A stretch of DNA of 64,000 nucleotides from NCBI GenBank assembly GCA_963716445.1, contig OY970313.1, positions 62,001 through 126,000 of the forward strand, given 5' to 3'. This stretch comes from JAAYBF01 sp963716445. GTDB taxonomy: Bacteria; Actinomycetota; Thermoleophilia; Solirubrobacterales; Thermoleophilaceae. A program made the position numbers and the translations under genes. Position 1 is the stretch's first letter, and every line of letters starts with the position of its first letter. This document shows positions 37,246 through 45,355 of this stretch, piece by piece. The notes under the pieces are model-generated. The model did no database searches. It was not told the DNA's origin and was given only the letters and a program-made list of their open reading frames with translations.

Positions 37246-38574
37246 TCACACCGGCACCTCGAGCTGTCGCTTGAGCTTGTCGACAGCCTGGGCGAGCTCA
37301 CCGTCGCGCTCGATGTCGCCGGCGAGGCTGCGAACCGCCGCGAGGATCGTGCTGTGGTCTCGCCCGCCCAGGCGACGCCCGATCTCGGGAAGGCTCTTGT
37401 CGGTGAGCTCGCGCGCGAGGTAGATCGCGACCTTGCGAGCGCGGGCGACGACCGGCCGGCGGTCACGCGCGAGCAGCTCGCCGGCGGTCACGCCGAAGAG
37501 CGCGGCCGTGGCGTCGAGAACCTCCTCGACGCTCGGCTTCGCTGCGCGGCGGTCCGGGCCGAGCTTGTCGAGCAGCTTGCGCGCGATGTCCGGGGTCGGC
37601 GCTTCACCGCGCAGGGAGGCGTAGGCGACGACCTGGATCAAGGCTGCCTCCAACGCTCGGACGCTGCTCGTGACGCGGCCGGCGATTTCCTCGACGAGGT
37701 CCGGCGAGGCGTCGACGCAGTCGAGCCGAGCGCGCTTCTCGAGGATCGCGCGGCGGACGTGGTAGTCGGGCGGCTCGATCGGCACCACGAGCCCGGACCC
37801 GAAGCGCTCGCCGAGCCGGTCGGCGATCGCCTCGAGCTCGGACGGGCTGCGGTCCGAGGTCATGACGAGCTGGCGACCGGAGTCGTGCAGCTCGTTGAAG
37901 GTGTGGAACAGCTCCTCCTCGGTGCGCACCTTGTCGGCCAGGAACTGGACGTCGTCGAGCAAAAGGACGTCGACGCCGCGGAAGCGCTCCTTGAAGGCCT
38001 GGGTGTCGCGCGATCTCACCGCGTCGACGAACTCGTTGGTGAACTGCTCCACGGTCGCGTAGCGGACGCTGAGACCGGAGCCGTAGCGCCGCACGTAGTT
38101 GCCGATCGCGTGCAGCAGATGGGTCTTGCCGAGCCCCGGCCGTCCATGGATGAAGAGCGGGTTGTAAGCCTGGCCCGGCTGCTCGGCCGCGGCGAGCGCG
38201 GCCGCGTGGGCGAAGCGGCTGCCCTTGCCGATGACGAACTGCTCGAACGTGTACTTCGGGTTCAGCGCGTCTGACGCCGGGGCCGCCGCCGCCGCGAGAG
38301 CCTCGCCGCCCCCGGAGCTCGGCCGCCACTCCTCGTCGACGAGCTCGATGAGCGCGTCCGGCATGTATCCGCGCTCTGCCGCCTCGCGCACCAGCGGCAG
38401 GTATCGGTCGCGCACCCAGCTACGGATGTGGTCGGGCGCCCGGACGAACAGTGTTCGCTGCTCGACCCCCGCCAGCTCGAGCGGATCGAGCCAGATGTGG
38501 AACTTGAAGTCCGCCACGTCGCGGCGCATCTCCTGGCGGACGCGGTCCCATATCGGCTCGAGCTGATCGCGCAC
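37246..38574 (-). CDS. dnaA: Chromosomal replication initiator DnaA
   Basis: A 442-residue initiator. Domain I is at the N-terminus (WDRVRQEMRRDVADFKFHIW), followed by a short domain II linker, an AAA+ domain with Walker A GRPGLGKTHLLHAI and Walker B VLLLDDVQFL, and the C-terminal DNA-binding domain with the DnaA-box signature GRDHSTILAAVRSL. The GTG start follows GGGAGG by 13 bases. A TAGACT hexamer at 38659-38664 may be its -10. Domain II is shorter than in Streptomyces. Confidence 0.98.
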   Translation of the reverse strand: MRDQLEPIWDRVRQEMRRDVADFKFHIWLDPLELAGVEQRTLFVRAPDHIRSWVRDRYLPLVREAAERGYMPDALIELVDEEWRPSSGGGEALAAAAAPASDALNPKYTFEQFVIGKGSRFAHAAALAAAEQPGQAYNPLFIHGRPGLGKTHLLHAIGNYVRRYGSGLSVRYATVEQFTNEFVDAVRSRDTQAFKERFRGVDVLLLDDVQFLADKVRTEEELFHTFNELHDSGRQLVMTSDRSPSELEAIADRLGERFGSGLVVPIEPPDYHVRRAILEKRARLDCVDASPDLVEEIAGRVTSSVRALEAALIQVVAYASLRGEAPTPDIARKLLDKLGPDRRAAKPSVEEVLDATAALFGVTAGELLARDRRPVVARARKVAIYLARELTDKSLPEIGRRLGGRDHSTILAAVRSLAGDIERDGELAQAVDKLKRQLEVPV

Positions 38575-38658
38575 GGGCGTATTCGGCCCTCCCGGACCTG
38601 TTCGGCGACAGTTGGTTGGAGAAGGCTCAGCGACGACGCCTTGCCCTCGGAGTTGGCG

Positions 38659-38664
38659 AGTCTA
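38659..38664 (-). promoter_or_regulatory. Candidate -10 element for dnaA
   Basis: TAGACT on the minus strand, about 85 bases before the dnaA GTG. No convincing -35 is visible. It shares the 205-base gap with the divergent rpmH promoter. Confidence 0.4.
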
Positions 38665-38748
38665 CATCGAGGGGACGTGCGTTTACCCGAGCCACCGGAC
38701 GGCACCCGCAAATCGCGAGGAAAAGCGACGGCCGGGTCGTGTCGGCCC

Positions 38749-38754
38749 TATACT
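38749..38754 (+). promoter_or_regulatory. -10 element for rpmH operon
   Basis: TATACT, a near-consensus -10 box, lies 25 bases before the rpmH ATG, with AGGAG between them as ribosome-binding site. It would drive rpmH-rnpA-yidD-yidC-jag. Confidence 0.6.
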
Positions 38755-38779
38755 CCGCGACCTTCGACAGGAGTCCCGG

Positions 38780-38914
38780 ATGAAGCGCACCTACCAACCG
38801 AAGAAGCGCAAGCGAGCCCGTACCCACGGCTTCCGCGCGCGCATGAGCTCCCGCGCCGGCCGCGAGATCCTCAAGCGTCGCCGCAACAAGAGCCGTCGCC
38901 GCCTCACCGTCTGA
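38780..38914 (+). CDS. rpmH: 50S ribosomal protein L34
   Basis: The 44-residue protein is the standard bL34: MKRTYQPKKRKRARTHGFRA with the conserved RRRNKSRRRLTV end. It is a small basic ribosomal protein in the large subunit. AGGAG precedes the ATG. The rnpA start follows after two bases, the usual bacterial pairing next to the origin. Confidence 0.98.
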   Translation: MKRTYQPKKRKRARTHGFRARMSSRAGREILKRRRNKSRRRLTV

Positions 38915-38916
38915 CG

Positions 38917-39312
38917 ATGGGTGACGCGGCCGAGGGCCGTGGCGGAGCGCGGCGCAAGCGCCGGCGGCTGTCGCGCAGCGGCGACTTCGATCGCGTCTAC
39001 CGCGAGGGACGGTCGCACGCCAATCGCTACCTGGTCGTCTACTCGTTCCCGCGCGCCGGAGACTCCGAGCCGCGGCTCGGAGTCTCGGTCGGCCGCAAGG
39101 TGGGCGGGGCCGTGGCGCGCAACCAGGTCAAGCGAATGCTCCGCGACGCGTTTTGGAGCTGTGCCGCCGATCTACCCGACGGCCACGACTTCGTGATCGT
39201 GGCGAGACCCGACATGGCGGGCCTCGCGACGGATCGCGGAGCCGCGGGGGTGGAGCAGGAGCTGCGCGCCGTCCTCGCCGGCGCCCGCATCGGCGGGGAC
39301 TCGCAGTCATGA
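38917..39312 (+). CDS. rnpA: Ribonuclease P protein component
   Basis: A 131-residue basic protein that assists the RNase P RNA in maturing tRNA 5' ends. The core has SRSGDFDRVYREGRS, then the RNR-type RNA-binding motif ARNQVKRMLRDAF. The N-terminal 14 residues and the C-terminus are variable. It overlaps yidD (ATGA). The RNase P RNA itself is not in this window. Confidence 0.95.
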   Translation: MGDAAEGRGGARRKRRRLSRSGDFDRVYREGRSHANRYLVVYSFPRAGDSEPRLGVSVGRKVGGAVARNQVKRMLRDAFWSCAADLPDGHDFVIVARPDMAGLATDRGAAGVEQELRAVLAGARIGGDSQS

Positions 39313-39554
39313 GCGCCGCTCGCTCGGTAGCCGTCGCCCCGGTTCGCCTCTATCAGCGCTTCGTCTCGCCGGCGCTGCCGCAGCGCTGCAAGTACTACCC
39401 GTCGTGCTCGCAGTACTCGGTCACCGCGATCCGCCGATACGGCATACTGCGCGGCCTGGTCCTGTCGGCCTGGCGTCTGCTGCGCTGCAATCCGTGGAGT
39501 CACGGCGGAGTCGACTTCGTCGAGGATCAGAAGCTCTTTCCCCCGCCCGCCTAA
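39309..39554 (+). CDS. yidD: Membrane protein insertion efficiency factor YidD
   Basis: An 81-residue protein with the YidD signature YQRFVSPALPQRCKYYPSCS, QYSVTAI and the later RCNPWSHGGVD. It is a small amphipathic protein at the inner face of the membrane that helps YidC insert proteins. It overlaps rnpA and is followed by yidC after nine bases. Its three cysteines are at the conserved places. Confidence 0.95.
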   Translation: MSAARSVAVAPVRLYQRFVSPALPQRCKYYPSCSQYSVTAIRRYGILRGLVLSAWRLLRCNPWSHGGVDFVEDQKLFPPPA

Positions 39555-39563
39555 GGCCCCTCC

Positions 39564-40394
39564 ATGCTCCAGATCGCAAACGTCCTCCAGCCGATCATCG
39601 ACGCCAGCGAGGCGGTCCTCAGGTTCTGGCACGACACGCTGGGCGACTTCGAGGGCAGCTGGGGCTGGTCGATCATCCTGCTGACGTTCACGATCCGGAT
39701 CCTGATCCTGCCGCTCACCTTCAAGTCGGTGAAGTCGATGCAGAAGCTGCAGCTGCTCCAGCCGCAGATGAAGAAGATCCAGGAGCGCTACAAGGACGAC
39801 AAGCAGCGCATGAATCAGGAGATGATGAAGTTCTACCAGGAGAACAAGGTCAATCCCCTGGGCTCCTGCCTGCCACTGCTGCTGCAGATCCCCTTCTTCA
39901 TCTCGCTCTTCTACCTGCTGCGCAGCGACTCCTTCCAGGAGGACATCGCCGGCAACGCCAGCTTCGGTCCGATCCCGGATCTCGCCGCTCCGCTGACCGA
40001 CCATCCGCTGGTGCTCGGGGTGATGATCGTGCTCTACGTGGGCACGCAGCTGATCGCGACGCTCATCACGTCGATCGGCGGCGACAAGACTCAGCAGCGG
40101 ATCATGATCGCGCTGCCGTTCGTCTTCGTCGTCTTCATCATCAACTTCGAGGCCGGGCTGATCCTCTACTGGATCACCACCAACGTCTGGACGATCGGTC
40201 AGCAGCTCGTCGTCCGGAAGCTCTACCCGCGCCCGGACCTCAACGGCGACGCGTCGGACGATGGAGGCTCGGCATCCCCCGTCGCGGTGGGCGCCAAGGC
40301 CTCGGTAAAGGCCGCGGCCAGCGGCAACGGGTCTTCCAAGCCGCCGCCGGCCTCGCCGCGCAAGAAGAAGAAGCGCTCCGGTCGGCGCCGGTAG
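39564..40394 (+). CDS. yidC: Membrane protein insertase YidC/Oxa1
   Basis: A 276-residue insertase of the Gram-positive type without the large periplasmic domain. The five core helices are visible, with the essential positive residue Arg45 in TIRILILPL in the first, then a charged cytoplasmic hairpin (QPQMKKIQERYKDDKQRMNQ). No lipobox is obvious. The C-terminal tail is Ser/Ala-rich and ends RKKKKRSGRRR, a basic tail that may bind ribosomes. It lies in the conserved rnpA-yidD-yidC-jag unit. Confidence 0.96.
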   Translation: MLQIANVLQPIIDASEAVLRFWHDTLGDFEGSWGWSIILLTFTIRILILPLTFKSVKSMQKLQLLQPQMKKIQERYKDDKQRMNQEMMKFYQENKVNPLGSCLPLLLQIPFFISLFYLLRSDSFQEDIAGNASFGPIPDLAAPLTDHPLVLGVMIVLYVGTQLIATLITSIGGDKTQQRIMIALPFVFVVFIINFEAGLILYWITTNVWTIGQQLVVRKLYPRPDLNGDASDDGGSASPVAVGAKASVKAAASGNGSSKPPPASPRKKKKRSGRRR

Positions 40395-40406
40395 GCTGGG
40401 CCCCAG

Positions 40407-41111
40407 ATGGGCGACGGACCAGCGGACAGCTCGAGCGAGCCCACGGCCCTCGACCTGAGCGTCGAGGACTCCGGCGAGACGGTCGGCGAGGCCAAGTGGA
40501 ACGCCCTGAAGCGACTCGAGCCGCGGTTTCCAGGCATTACGGCCGACTGCGTCTCCTTCGAGGTCCTCGCTGACGCCGAAGACGGGCCGGCCCAGGTCAT
40601 CGGTCGGGTCGACGAGGAGGCATGGCGCGCGGCCGCGTCGCAGCTGCCCGACGAGCCGGCGGAGCGCCTCCGCGCGCTGGTGACCCGCATCGTGCACGAG
40701 CTCGGCCTCGACGCGACCGTCGACGTCAGCGAGACCGACGACGAGCTGCGGGCGACGGTCGAGGGCGACGACCTCGGCCTGCTGATCGGCAAGCACGGCA
40801 TGACCATCGACGCCCTCCAGCACCTGGCAGTCCGCATCGCCCTCCCCGGCGGCATCCGCGACAAGCAGGTCGTGATCGATGCGGCGGGATATCGAGCGCG
40901 ACGCCAGGAGGCCCTCCAGCGTACGGCCGATCGCGCCGCGGCCGAGGCGGTCCGCTATGGCCGTCCCGTGGAGCTCGAGCCGATGCGCGCACTCGAGCGC
41001 AAGGTCGTTCACCTCTATCTCAGGGACAGAACGGACGTCGAGTCCCACAGCGAGGGCGACGAGCCCGATCGGCGCCTCGTCGTCACTCCCACGCGCCGTT
41101 CCGAGCCCTGA
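40407..41111 (+). CDS. jag: KH-R3H RNA-binding protein Jag/KhpB
   Basis: A 234-residue RNA-binding protein. The order is a Jag_N-like region (VEDSGETVGEAKWNALKRLE), a linker, a KH domain with LLIGKHGMTIDALQHL, and an R3H domain (about 190-230; PMRALERKVVHLYL). KhpB proteins bind RNA with KhpA and affect cell division and wall growth in other bacteria. TAGGCT stands 10 bases before the ATG, which could give extra expression. The stop overlaps the rsmG start as CTGA. Confidence 0.93.
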   Translation: MGDGPADSSSEPTALDLSVEDSGETVGEAKWNALKRLEPRFPGITADCVSFEVLADAEDGPAQVIGRVDEEAWRAAASQLPDEPAERLRALVTRIVHELGLDATVDVSETDDELRATVEGDDLGLLIGKHGMTIDALQHLAVRIALPGGIRDKQVVIDAAGYRARRQEALQRTADRAAAEAVRYGRPVELEPMRALERKVVHLYLRDRTDVESHSEGDEPDRRLVVTPTRRSEP

Positions 41112-41827
41112 CCGTTTCACGAGAAACGGTCTCCGAGCTCACGACCCGCCACGGTCTCGGCGATCTGGCCGCCGACCGCCTCATGGCGCTCCTGGACGCC
41201 CTCGCCGAGGAGCCCGCGCCGCCAACCACGGTGTCCGACCCAAGCGACGCCCTCGATCGCCATCTGGCAGACAGCCTCAGCGCGCTCCAGATCGATGAAC
41301 TGCGGAAGGCAGCCAGGATCGCCGACATCGGCGCCGGAGCCGGCTTCCCGGGTCTTCCGCTCGCCGTCGCCCTTCCCGACGCCCAGGTCGACCTCGTGGA
41401 GTCCACCCGGCGCAAGTGCGAGGTGATCGCCCGGCTTGCCTCCGCCGCCCAGATCCCCAACGCGCACGCGATTCCCGCCCGCGCCGAGGAGTGGGCTGCC
41501 ACCGAAGGCGCGCAGGCCTACGACGTGGTCACGGCGCGGGCTCTCGCCTCCCTCCCCGTCCTCGCCGAGTACGCGGCGCCGCTCCTGCGGCTCGGCGGGT
41601 CGCTGATCGCCTGGAAGGGCTCCCGCGACGCCGACGAGGAGCAGGCCGGCGCCGCGGCCGCCGAAGCCCTCGGCCTGTCGACCCACGATCCGATCGCCGT
41701 CCGGCCCTTCGAGGGCTCCCGCGAGCGGAATCTCTACCGCTACACCAAGCAGGAGCCCACCCCGGACCGCTTTCCCCGTCGTCCCGGCATGGCGACCAAG
41801 CGGCCCTTGGGGTCCGTTCGGGGTTGA
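41108..41827 (+). CDS. rsmG: 16S rRNA (guanine527-N7)-methyltransferase RsmG, apparent CTG start
   Basis: A 239-residue SAM-dependent methyltransferase acting on 16S rRNA. The core reads IADIGAGAGFPGLPLAVALP (SAM loop), DLVESTRRKCEVI, VVTARALASLPVLAEYAAPL and the RNLYRY end. The family N-terminus (TVSRETVSELTTRHGL) is encoded before any ATG, GTG or TTG in this frame; the only suitable codon is a CTG overlapping the jag stop as CTGA. The first ATG is at 41183 and would remove 25 conserved residues. A parS-like sequence lies in the first codons. Confidence 0.85.
   Translation: MTVSRETVSELTTRHGLGDLAADRLMALLDALAEEPAPPTTVSDPSDALDRHLADSLSALQIDELRKAARIADIGAGAGFPGLPLAVALPDAQVDLVESTRRKCEVIARLASAAQIPNAHAIPARAEEWAATEGAQAYDVVTARALASLPVLAEYAAPLLRLGGSLIAWKGSRDADEEQAGAAAAEALGLSTHDPIAVRPFEGSRERNLYRYTKQEPTPDRFPRRPGMATKRPLGSVRG
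41113..41128. promoter_or_regulatory. parS-like ParB binding site
   Basis: CGTTTCACGAGAAACG, close to the universal parS TGTTTCACGTGAAACA, with changes at the two outer bases and one central base. It is part of a 20-base near-palindrome (41111-41130) and codes for VSRET at the start of rsmG. It lies 0.8 kb from parAB and about 2.5 kb from the dnaA-rpmH gap. Confidence 0.75.
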
Positions 41828-41867
41828 ACTAGAGTGATCGACCCGCGTGTCCGACCGCGCGCGAGGC

Positions 41868-41873
41868 TACTTT
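41868..41873 (+). promoter_or_regulatory. -10 element for parAB
   Basis: TACTTT ends eight bases before the parA ATG at 41882, fitting a leaderless start and favouring this ATG over a GTG at 41834. Confidence 0.5.
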
Positions 41874-41881
41874 CCAACCCG

Positions 41882-42640
41882 ATGGGCACCGTCTTCGCGA
41901 TCGCAAACCAGAAGGGCGGGGTGGGCAAGACCACCACGGCGGTGAACGTCGCCGCCAGCATCGCCGACGCCGGCTACGAGACGCTGCTCGTCGATCTGGA
42001 CCCCCAGTGCAACGCGACCGTCGGCGTCGGCCTCGAGAAGGCGCTGGAGCCAAACGCCTATAGCTGCCTGAGCGGCGACTGCACGATCGCCGACGCCGCT
42101 CGCCCGACGCCGATGGAGCGGCTCTCGGCCGTCCCGGCGACCCCCGACCTCGCCGGCGCCACGGTCGAGCTTCCCCGTCTCCCGGGCTCCGAGACGAGGC
42201 TGCGCGAGCAGATGGGCCCCGTGCGGGACCGCTTCCTGTTCACCATCCTGGACTGCCCGCCGTCGCTCGGTCCGCTGACCGTCAACGCCCTCGTAGCGGC
42301 CGATCGGGTCCTGGTTCCCGTCCAGACCGAGTACTTCGCGCTCGAGGGGCTGGCCGGGCTGCTCGACACGCTGTCGCTGATAAAGCAGAACCTCAACCCG
42401 AGGCTTACGGTCGCGGGCATGGTGCTGACGATGCACGACGGCCGGACACGGCTCGCGCAGGACGTCGAGCGGGAGGTGCGCGAGCATTTCCCCGACCTGG
42501 TGTTCGACACGGTCATCCCCCGCAACGTCAGGGTGGGAGAGGCCCCGAGCTACGGGCTCCCGGTCGTGCGCCACGCCCCTCGAAGCGCCGGCTCGGCCGC
42601 GTACCTGAAGCTTGCGAAGGAGGTAGCCGCACGTGCTTGA
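41882..42640 (+). CDS. parA: Chromosome partitioning ATPase ParA/Soj
   Basis: A 252-residue Walker-type ATPase. It starts VFAIANQKGGVGKTTTAVN (deviant Walker A), has LLVDLDPQCNATVGVG and TILDCPPSLGPLTVNAL, and the usual QTEYFALEGLAGLLDT. The short N-terminus without HTH is the Soj type. It binds DNA non-specifically in the ATP form and works with ParB-parS to segregate origins. The ATG at 41882 is preferred; an upstream GTG would add 16 Arg-rich residues. It overlaps parB. Confidence 0.96.
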   Translation: MGTVFAIANQKGGVGKTTTAVNVAASIADAGYETLLVDLDPQCNATVGVGLEKALEPNAYSCLSGDCTIADAARPTPMERLSAVPATPDLAGATVELPRLPGSETRLREQMGPVRDRFLFTILDCPPSLGPLTVNALVAADRVLVPVQTEYFALEGLAGLLDTLSLIKQNLNPRLTVAGMVLTMHDGRTRLAQDVEREVREHFPDLVFDTVIPRNVRVGEAPSYGLPVVRHAPRSAGSAAYLKLAKEVAARA

Positions 42641-43538
42641 CCGTGAGCTGGAGCCTAAGGCTGGCAAGCGCGGGATGGGCCGCGGCCTGTCGGCGATACT
42701 GCCGCGCTCCACCGAGGAGACCGGGCTGCGGGAGGTGCCGGTCGAGCTGATCGAGCCGAATCCACGCCAGCCGCGGCGGGAGTTCGACGAGCAGGCGCTG
42801 GTCGCGCTCTCCGAGTCGATCCGTTCGCGCGGCCTGCTGCAGCCGGTGGTGGTACGGCCGCTGGCGGGAGGGAGGTACGAGCTGGTCGCCGGCGAGCGGC
42901 GGCTACGGGCGTCGAAGCTCGCCGAGCTGGACTCGATCCCGGCCGTCGTGCGGCAGACCGAGGACTGGGAGCGGCTCGATCTCGCGCTGGCGGAGAACAT
43001 GGCGCGCGTCGACCTCAACCCGGTCGAGGAGGCCCGGGCGTGCGCGATGCTGGTCGACGACCTCGGACTGTCGAAGGCCGAGGTCGGACGACGCGTCGGC
43101 AAGAGCCGTGTGGCCGTCTCGAACCTCGTGCGCCTGCTCGAGCTGCCCGACGCGGCGCTCGACCTGGTGGAGTCGGGAGCCCTCAGCGAGGCTCACGGCC
43201 GGGCGATCCTGACCTGCAAGGACCACGACGCGCGCAAGCGGCTCGCGCTCGACGCCCGCGAGCACGGATGGTCGGTGCGCGAGACCGAGCGCCGCGCGCG
43301 CGACGTCGAGACAGGGCGCGCGACCGAGCGTCGGGCCCGCCCCGTCGACGCGGATCATGCGGAGGCCGTGGCGGGCATCGAGGACGCGCTGTCGGGCGCT
43401 CTCGGACGCCCGGTCCGGGCGCGAGCGAAGGGCGACGGCTGCCGGGTCGAGATCGACTTCGACACGACGGGCGAGGCGCGAGAGCTGGCCGAGCGGCTCG
43501 TCGAGCAGGCCCGCCGCAACGCCATCCGCGTCGCCTGA
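42633..43538 (+). CDS. parB: Chromosome partitioning protein ParB
   Basis: A 301-residue CTPase and DNA-binding protein. The N-terminal ParB/Srx domain has IEPNPRQPRREFDEQAL, GLLQPVVVRPL and GERRLRASKLA. The central HTH (LSKAEVGRRVGKSRVAVSNL) reads parS, and a C-terminal dimerisation region follows. It binds the parS-like site at rsmG and spreads. The GTG start overlaps parA by eight bases. Confidence 0.96.
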   Translation: MLDRELEPKAGKRGMGRGLSAILPRSTEETGLREVPVELIEPNPRQPRREFDEQALVALSESIRSRGLLQPVVVRPLAGGRYELVAGERRLRASKLAELDSIPAVVRQTEDWERLDLALAENMARVDLNPVEEARACAMLVDDLGLSKAEVGRRVGKSRVAVSNLVRLLELPDAALDLVESGALSEAHGRAILTCKDHDARKRLALDAREHGWSVRETERRARDVETGRATERRARPVDADHAEAVAGIEDALSGALGRPVRARAKGDGCRVEIDFDTTGEARELAERLVEQARRNAIRVA

Positions 43539-43559
43539 CCGCGCGTAGAAGCCGCTCGC

Positions 43560-43565
43560 TAGAAT
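43560..43565 (+). promoter_or_regulatory. -10 element for tRNA-Ile
   Basis: TAGAAT stands 11 bases before the first base of the tRNA. Confidence 0.55.
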
Positions 43566-43576
43566 CGCCGGCCCGC

Positions 43577-43650
<74 letters not shown>

Positions 43651-43795
43651 TCCCGCACCGCGGCGAGGCTCCACGGCCTTGCCGAGGCGCGGTCTCGTGG
43701 CCGTTCGACGGCCGCCGGCGCTCGGCCGGACGGCCGCGACGCCGTGACTAGACTGTTGACCCGGATCGCGAACCCCCACGAGGAGCCGCTCGCGC

Positions 43796-44284
43796 ATGCA
43801 GGAGATGGTCATCTACGGCGTCAGCTTCGACATGGTCGGCAAGCAGCCGATCGTGCTGCTGAAGACGCGCGACGGGAACAAGTTCCTGCCGATCTGGATC
43901 GGCCACCCGGAGGCCGCGGCGATCCTGATGAAGCTGCAGGGCGCCAACACGCCGCGGCCGATGACCCACGACCTGATCAGCGACGTGCTCGGGGAGCTCG
44001 ACGTCGAGTGCACCAAGGTGGCGGTGACCGAGCTGCGCGAGAACACCTTCTACGCCTCGATCACCCTCGCCCTCGGCGGTCGCGAGGTCGACATCGACTC
44101 GCGGCCCTCGGACGCCCTCGCCGTGGCGGTCCGCACCGGCGCCTCGATCTTCGCCGCGGACGAGGTCATCACCGAGTCGGCGATCGAGTTCGAGCACGAG
44201 GTCGAGGACACCGAGGAGGTCGTCGAGAAGTTCAAGGACTTTCTCGACAACGTCTCGCCGGAGGACTTCCAGGCGGACGGATGA
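43796..44284 (+). CDS. Bifunctional nuclease family protein (DUF151)
   Basis: A 162-residue protein of the BFN/DUF151 family, related to plant bifunctional nucleases and the mycobacterial homologue. Conserved parts are VLLKTRDGNKFLPIWIGHPE, the internal TFYASITL strand and the SRPSDALAVAVRTGASIFA motif. Activity on DNA and RNA is reported for some members; the cellular role is unclear. The C-terminus is acidic. GAGGAG precedes the ATG, and TAGACT near 43747 may be the -10. Confidence 0.9.
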   Translation: MQEMVIYGVSFDMVGKQPIVLLKTRDGNKFLPIWIGHPEAAAILMKLQGANTPRPMTHDLISDVLGELDVECTKVAVTELRENTFYASITLALGGREVDIDSRPSDALAVAVRTGASIFAADEVITESAIEFEHEVEDTEEVVEKFKDFLDNVSPEDFQADG

Positions 44285-44347
44285 CGCGCCTCGCGGCGTC
44301 ATCGGGCCCTCGCGGGCTGGCGCCCGCCACGGGCCTGCTGCCTTAGC
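44280..44347 (+). terminator. Tandem hairpins between convergent genes
   Basis: Three short stems lie between the convergent DUF151 and ddl genes: gatgacgc/gcgtcatc (44280-44287 with 44296-44303, overlapping the stop codon), a 6-bp gcgggc/gcccgc stem, and ctgct/agcag. There is no T-run. They probably form a GC-rich two-way terminator. Confidence 0.45.
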
Positions 44348-44386
44348 AGGCACGCCCCCGTCTCGCCTGGAGATCCTCCGGGACGT

Positions 44387-45355
44387 CTAAGTCGGGACGG
44401 ACTGGGATCTCTTGAAGGCCGAGTCGAGGATGCGGGCGACGAGGTCGTCGAAGCCGATGCCGGCCTCCTCGGCGGCTTGGGGGAGCAGGCTGGTCTCGGT
44501 GAGGCCGGGGATCGGGTTCGTCTCGAGGACGAAGAGCTCGTCGTCGGCGCCGAGCATCAGGTCGACGCGGGCGAAGCCGTAGCAGCCGAGCAGCTCGTAG
44601 GTCTGCAGCGCCAGCTCCTGGGCGCGGGCGGTGACGGCGTCGGGAAGCTCGGCCGGGCAGATGAAGTCCGTGCGGCCGATCTCGTAGCGCGCCTGGAAGT
44701 CGTAGAAGTCGCCGTCCTGGCCGCCGACCGGCACCGCCTCGACGACCGGTAGCGCGGTGGGGCCGTCGGGTCCGGCGAGCACCGAGACGGCCAGGTCGCG
44801 GCCGTCGACGTAGCGCTCGAGCAGCACCTTGGCGTCGTAGGAGAACGCGGCGACCAGGGCGCCTGGGACGTCGGCCGCCGTGCGCGCGAACTTGATCCCG
44901 AGCGCGGAGCCCTGGCTCGACGGCTTGACGACGATCGGGAAGGCGAGCCGCTGCTCGATCGCGGTCAGCGCGTCGGCGGCGCCGAGCTCGCGGAACGCCG
45001 TCTGGTTGAAGGCGAAGAACTCGGGGGTCGGCAGCCCGCGCTCGAGCAGCAGGTGCTTGGTCAGCACCTTGTCCATCGCTCGCATGCACGCCGGCACGCC
45101 GGATCCCGTGTACGGGATGGCGAGGATCTCGAGCAGCTCCTGGACGGTCCCGTCCTCGCCGTCGCGGCCGTGCATCGCCACGAAGACCGCGTCCGGGCGC
45201 TCCTCGCGCAAGCGCCGGATCAGGTCGGGGCCGGCGTCGATCGCGACGACCTCGTGGCCGAGCCGCTCGAGCGCGTCCTCGACGCGTGCGCCGGAGCGCA
45301 GCGACACCTGGCGCTCGAGCGAGCTGCCGCCGGCGAGGACGGCGACCTTGCTCAC
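44387..45355 (-). CDS. ddl: D-alanine--D-alanine ligase (copy 2)
   Basis: A 322-residue ATP-grasp ligase, clearly diverged from copy 1 at 13456-14421. It has AVLAGGSSLERQVSLRSG, FVAMHGRDGEDGTVQE, VVKPSSQGSALGIKFA and FVLETNPIPGLTETS. Copy 1 has SGEHDVS and GSSVGIS in the matching places, so substrate choice may differ (for example D-Ala versus another second residue), which I cannot decide. The GTG start overlaps the aminotransferase stop as GTGA, suggesting the two are expressed together. Confidence 0.9.
   Translation of the reverse strand: MSKVAVLAGGSSLERQVSLRSGARVEDALERLGHEVVAIDAGPDLIRRLREERPDAVFVAMHGRDGEDGTVQELLEILAIPYTGSGVPACMRAMDKVLTKHLLLERGLPTPEFFAFNQTAFRELGAADALTAIEQRLAFPIVVKPSSQGSALGIKFARTAADVPGALVAAFSYDAKVLLERYVDGRDLAVSVLAGPDGPTALPVVEAVPVGGQDGDFYDFQARYEIGRTDFICPAELPDAVTARAQELALQTYELLGCYGFARVDLMLGADDELFVLETNPIPGLTETSLLPQAAEEAGIGFDDLVARILDSAFKRSQSVPT

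Noticed and set aside
38575..38779. Clear oriC in the dnaA-rpmH gap
   Set aside because: Gene orientation fits, but I find no TTATCCACA or TTGTCCACA match and no AT-rich region, so I list promoters only.
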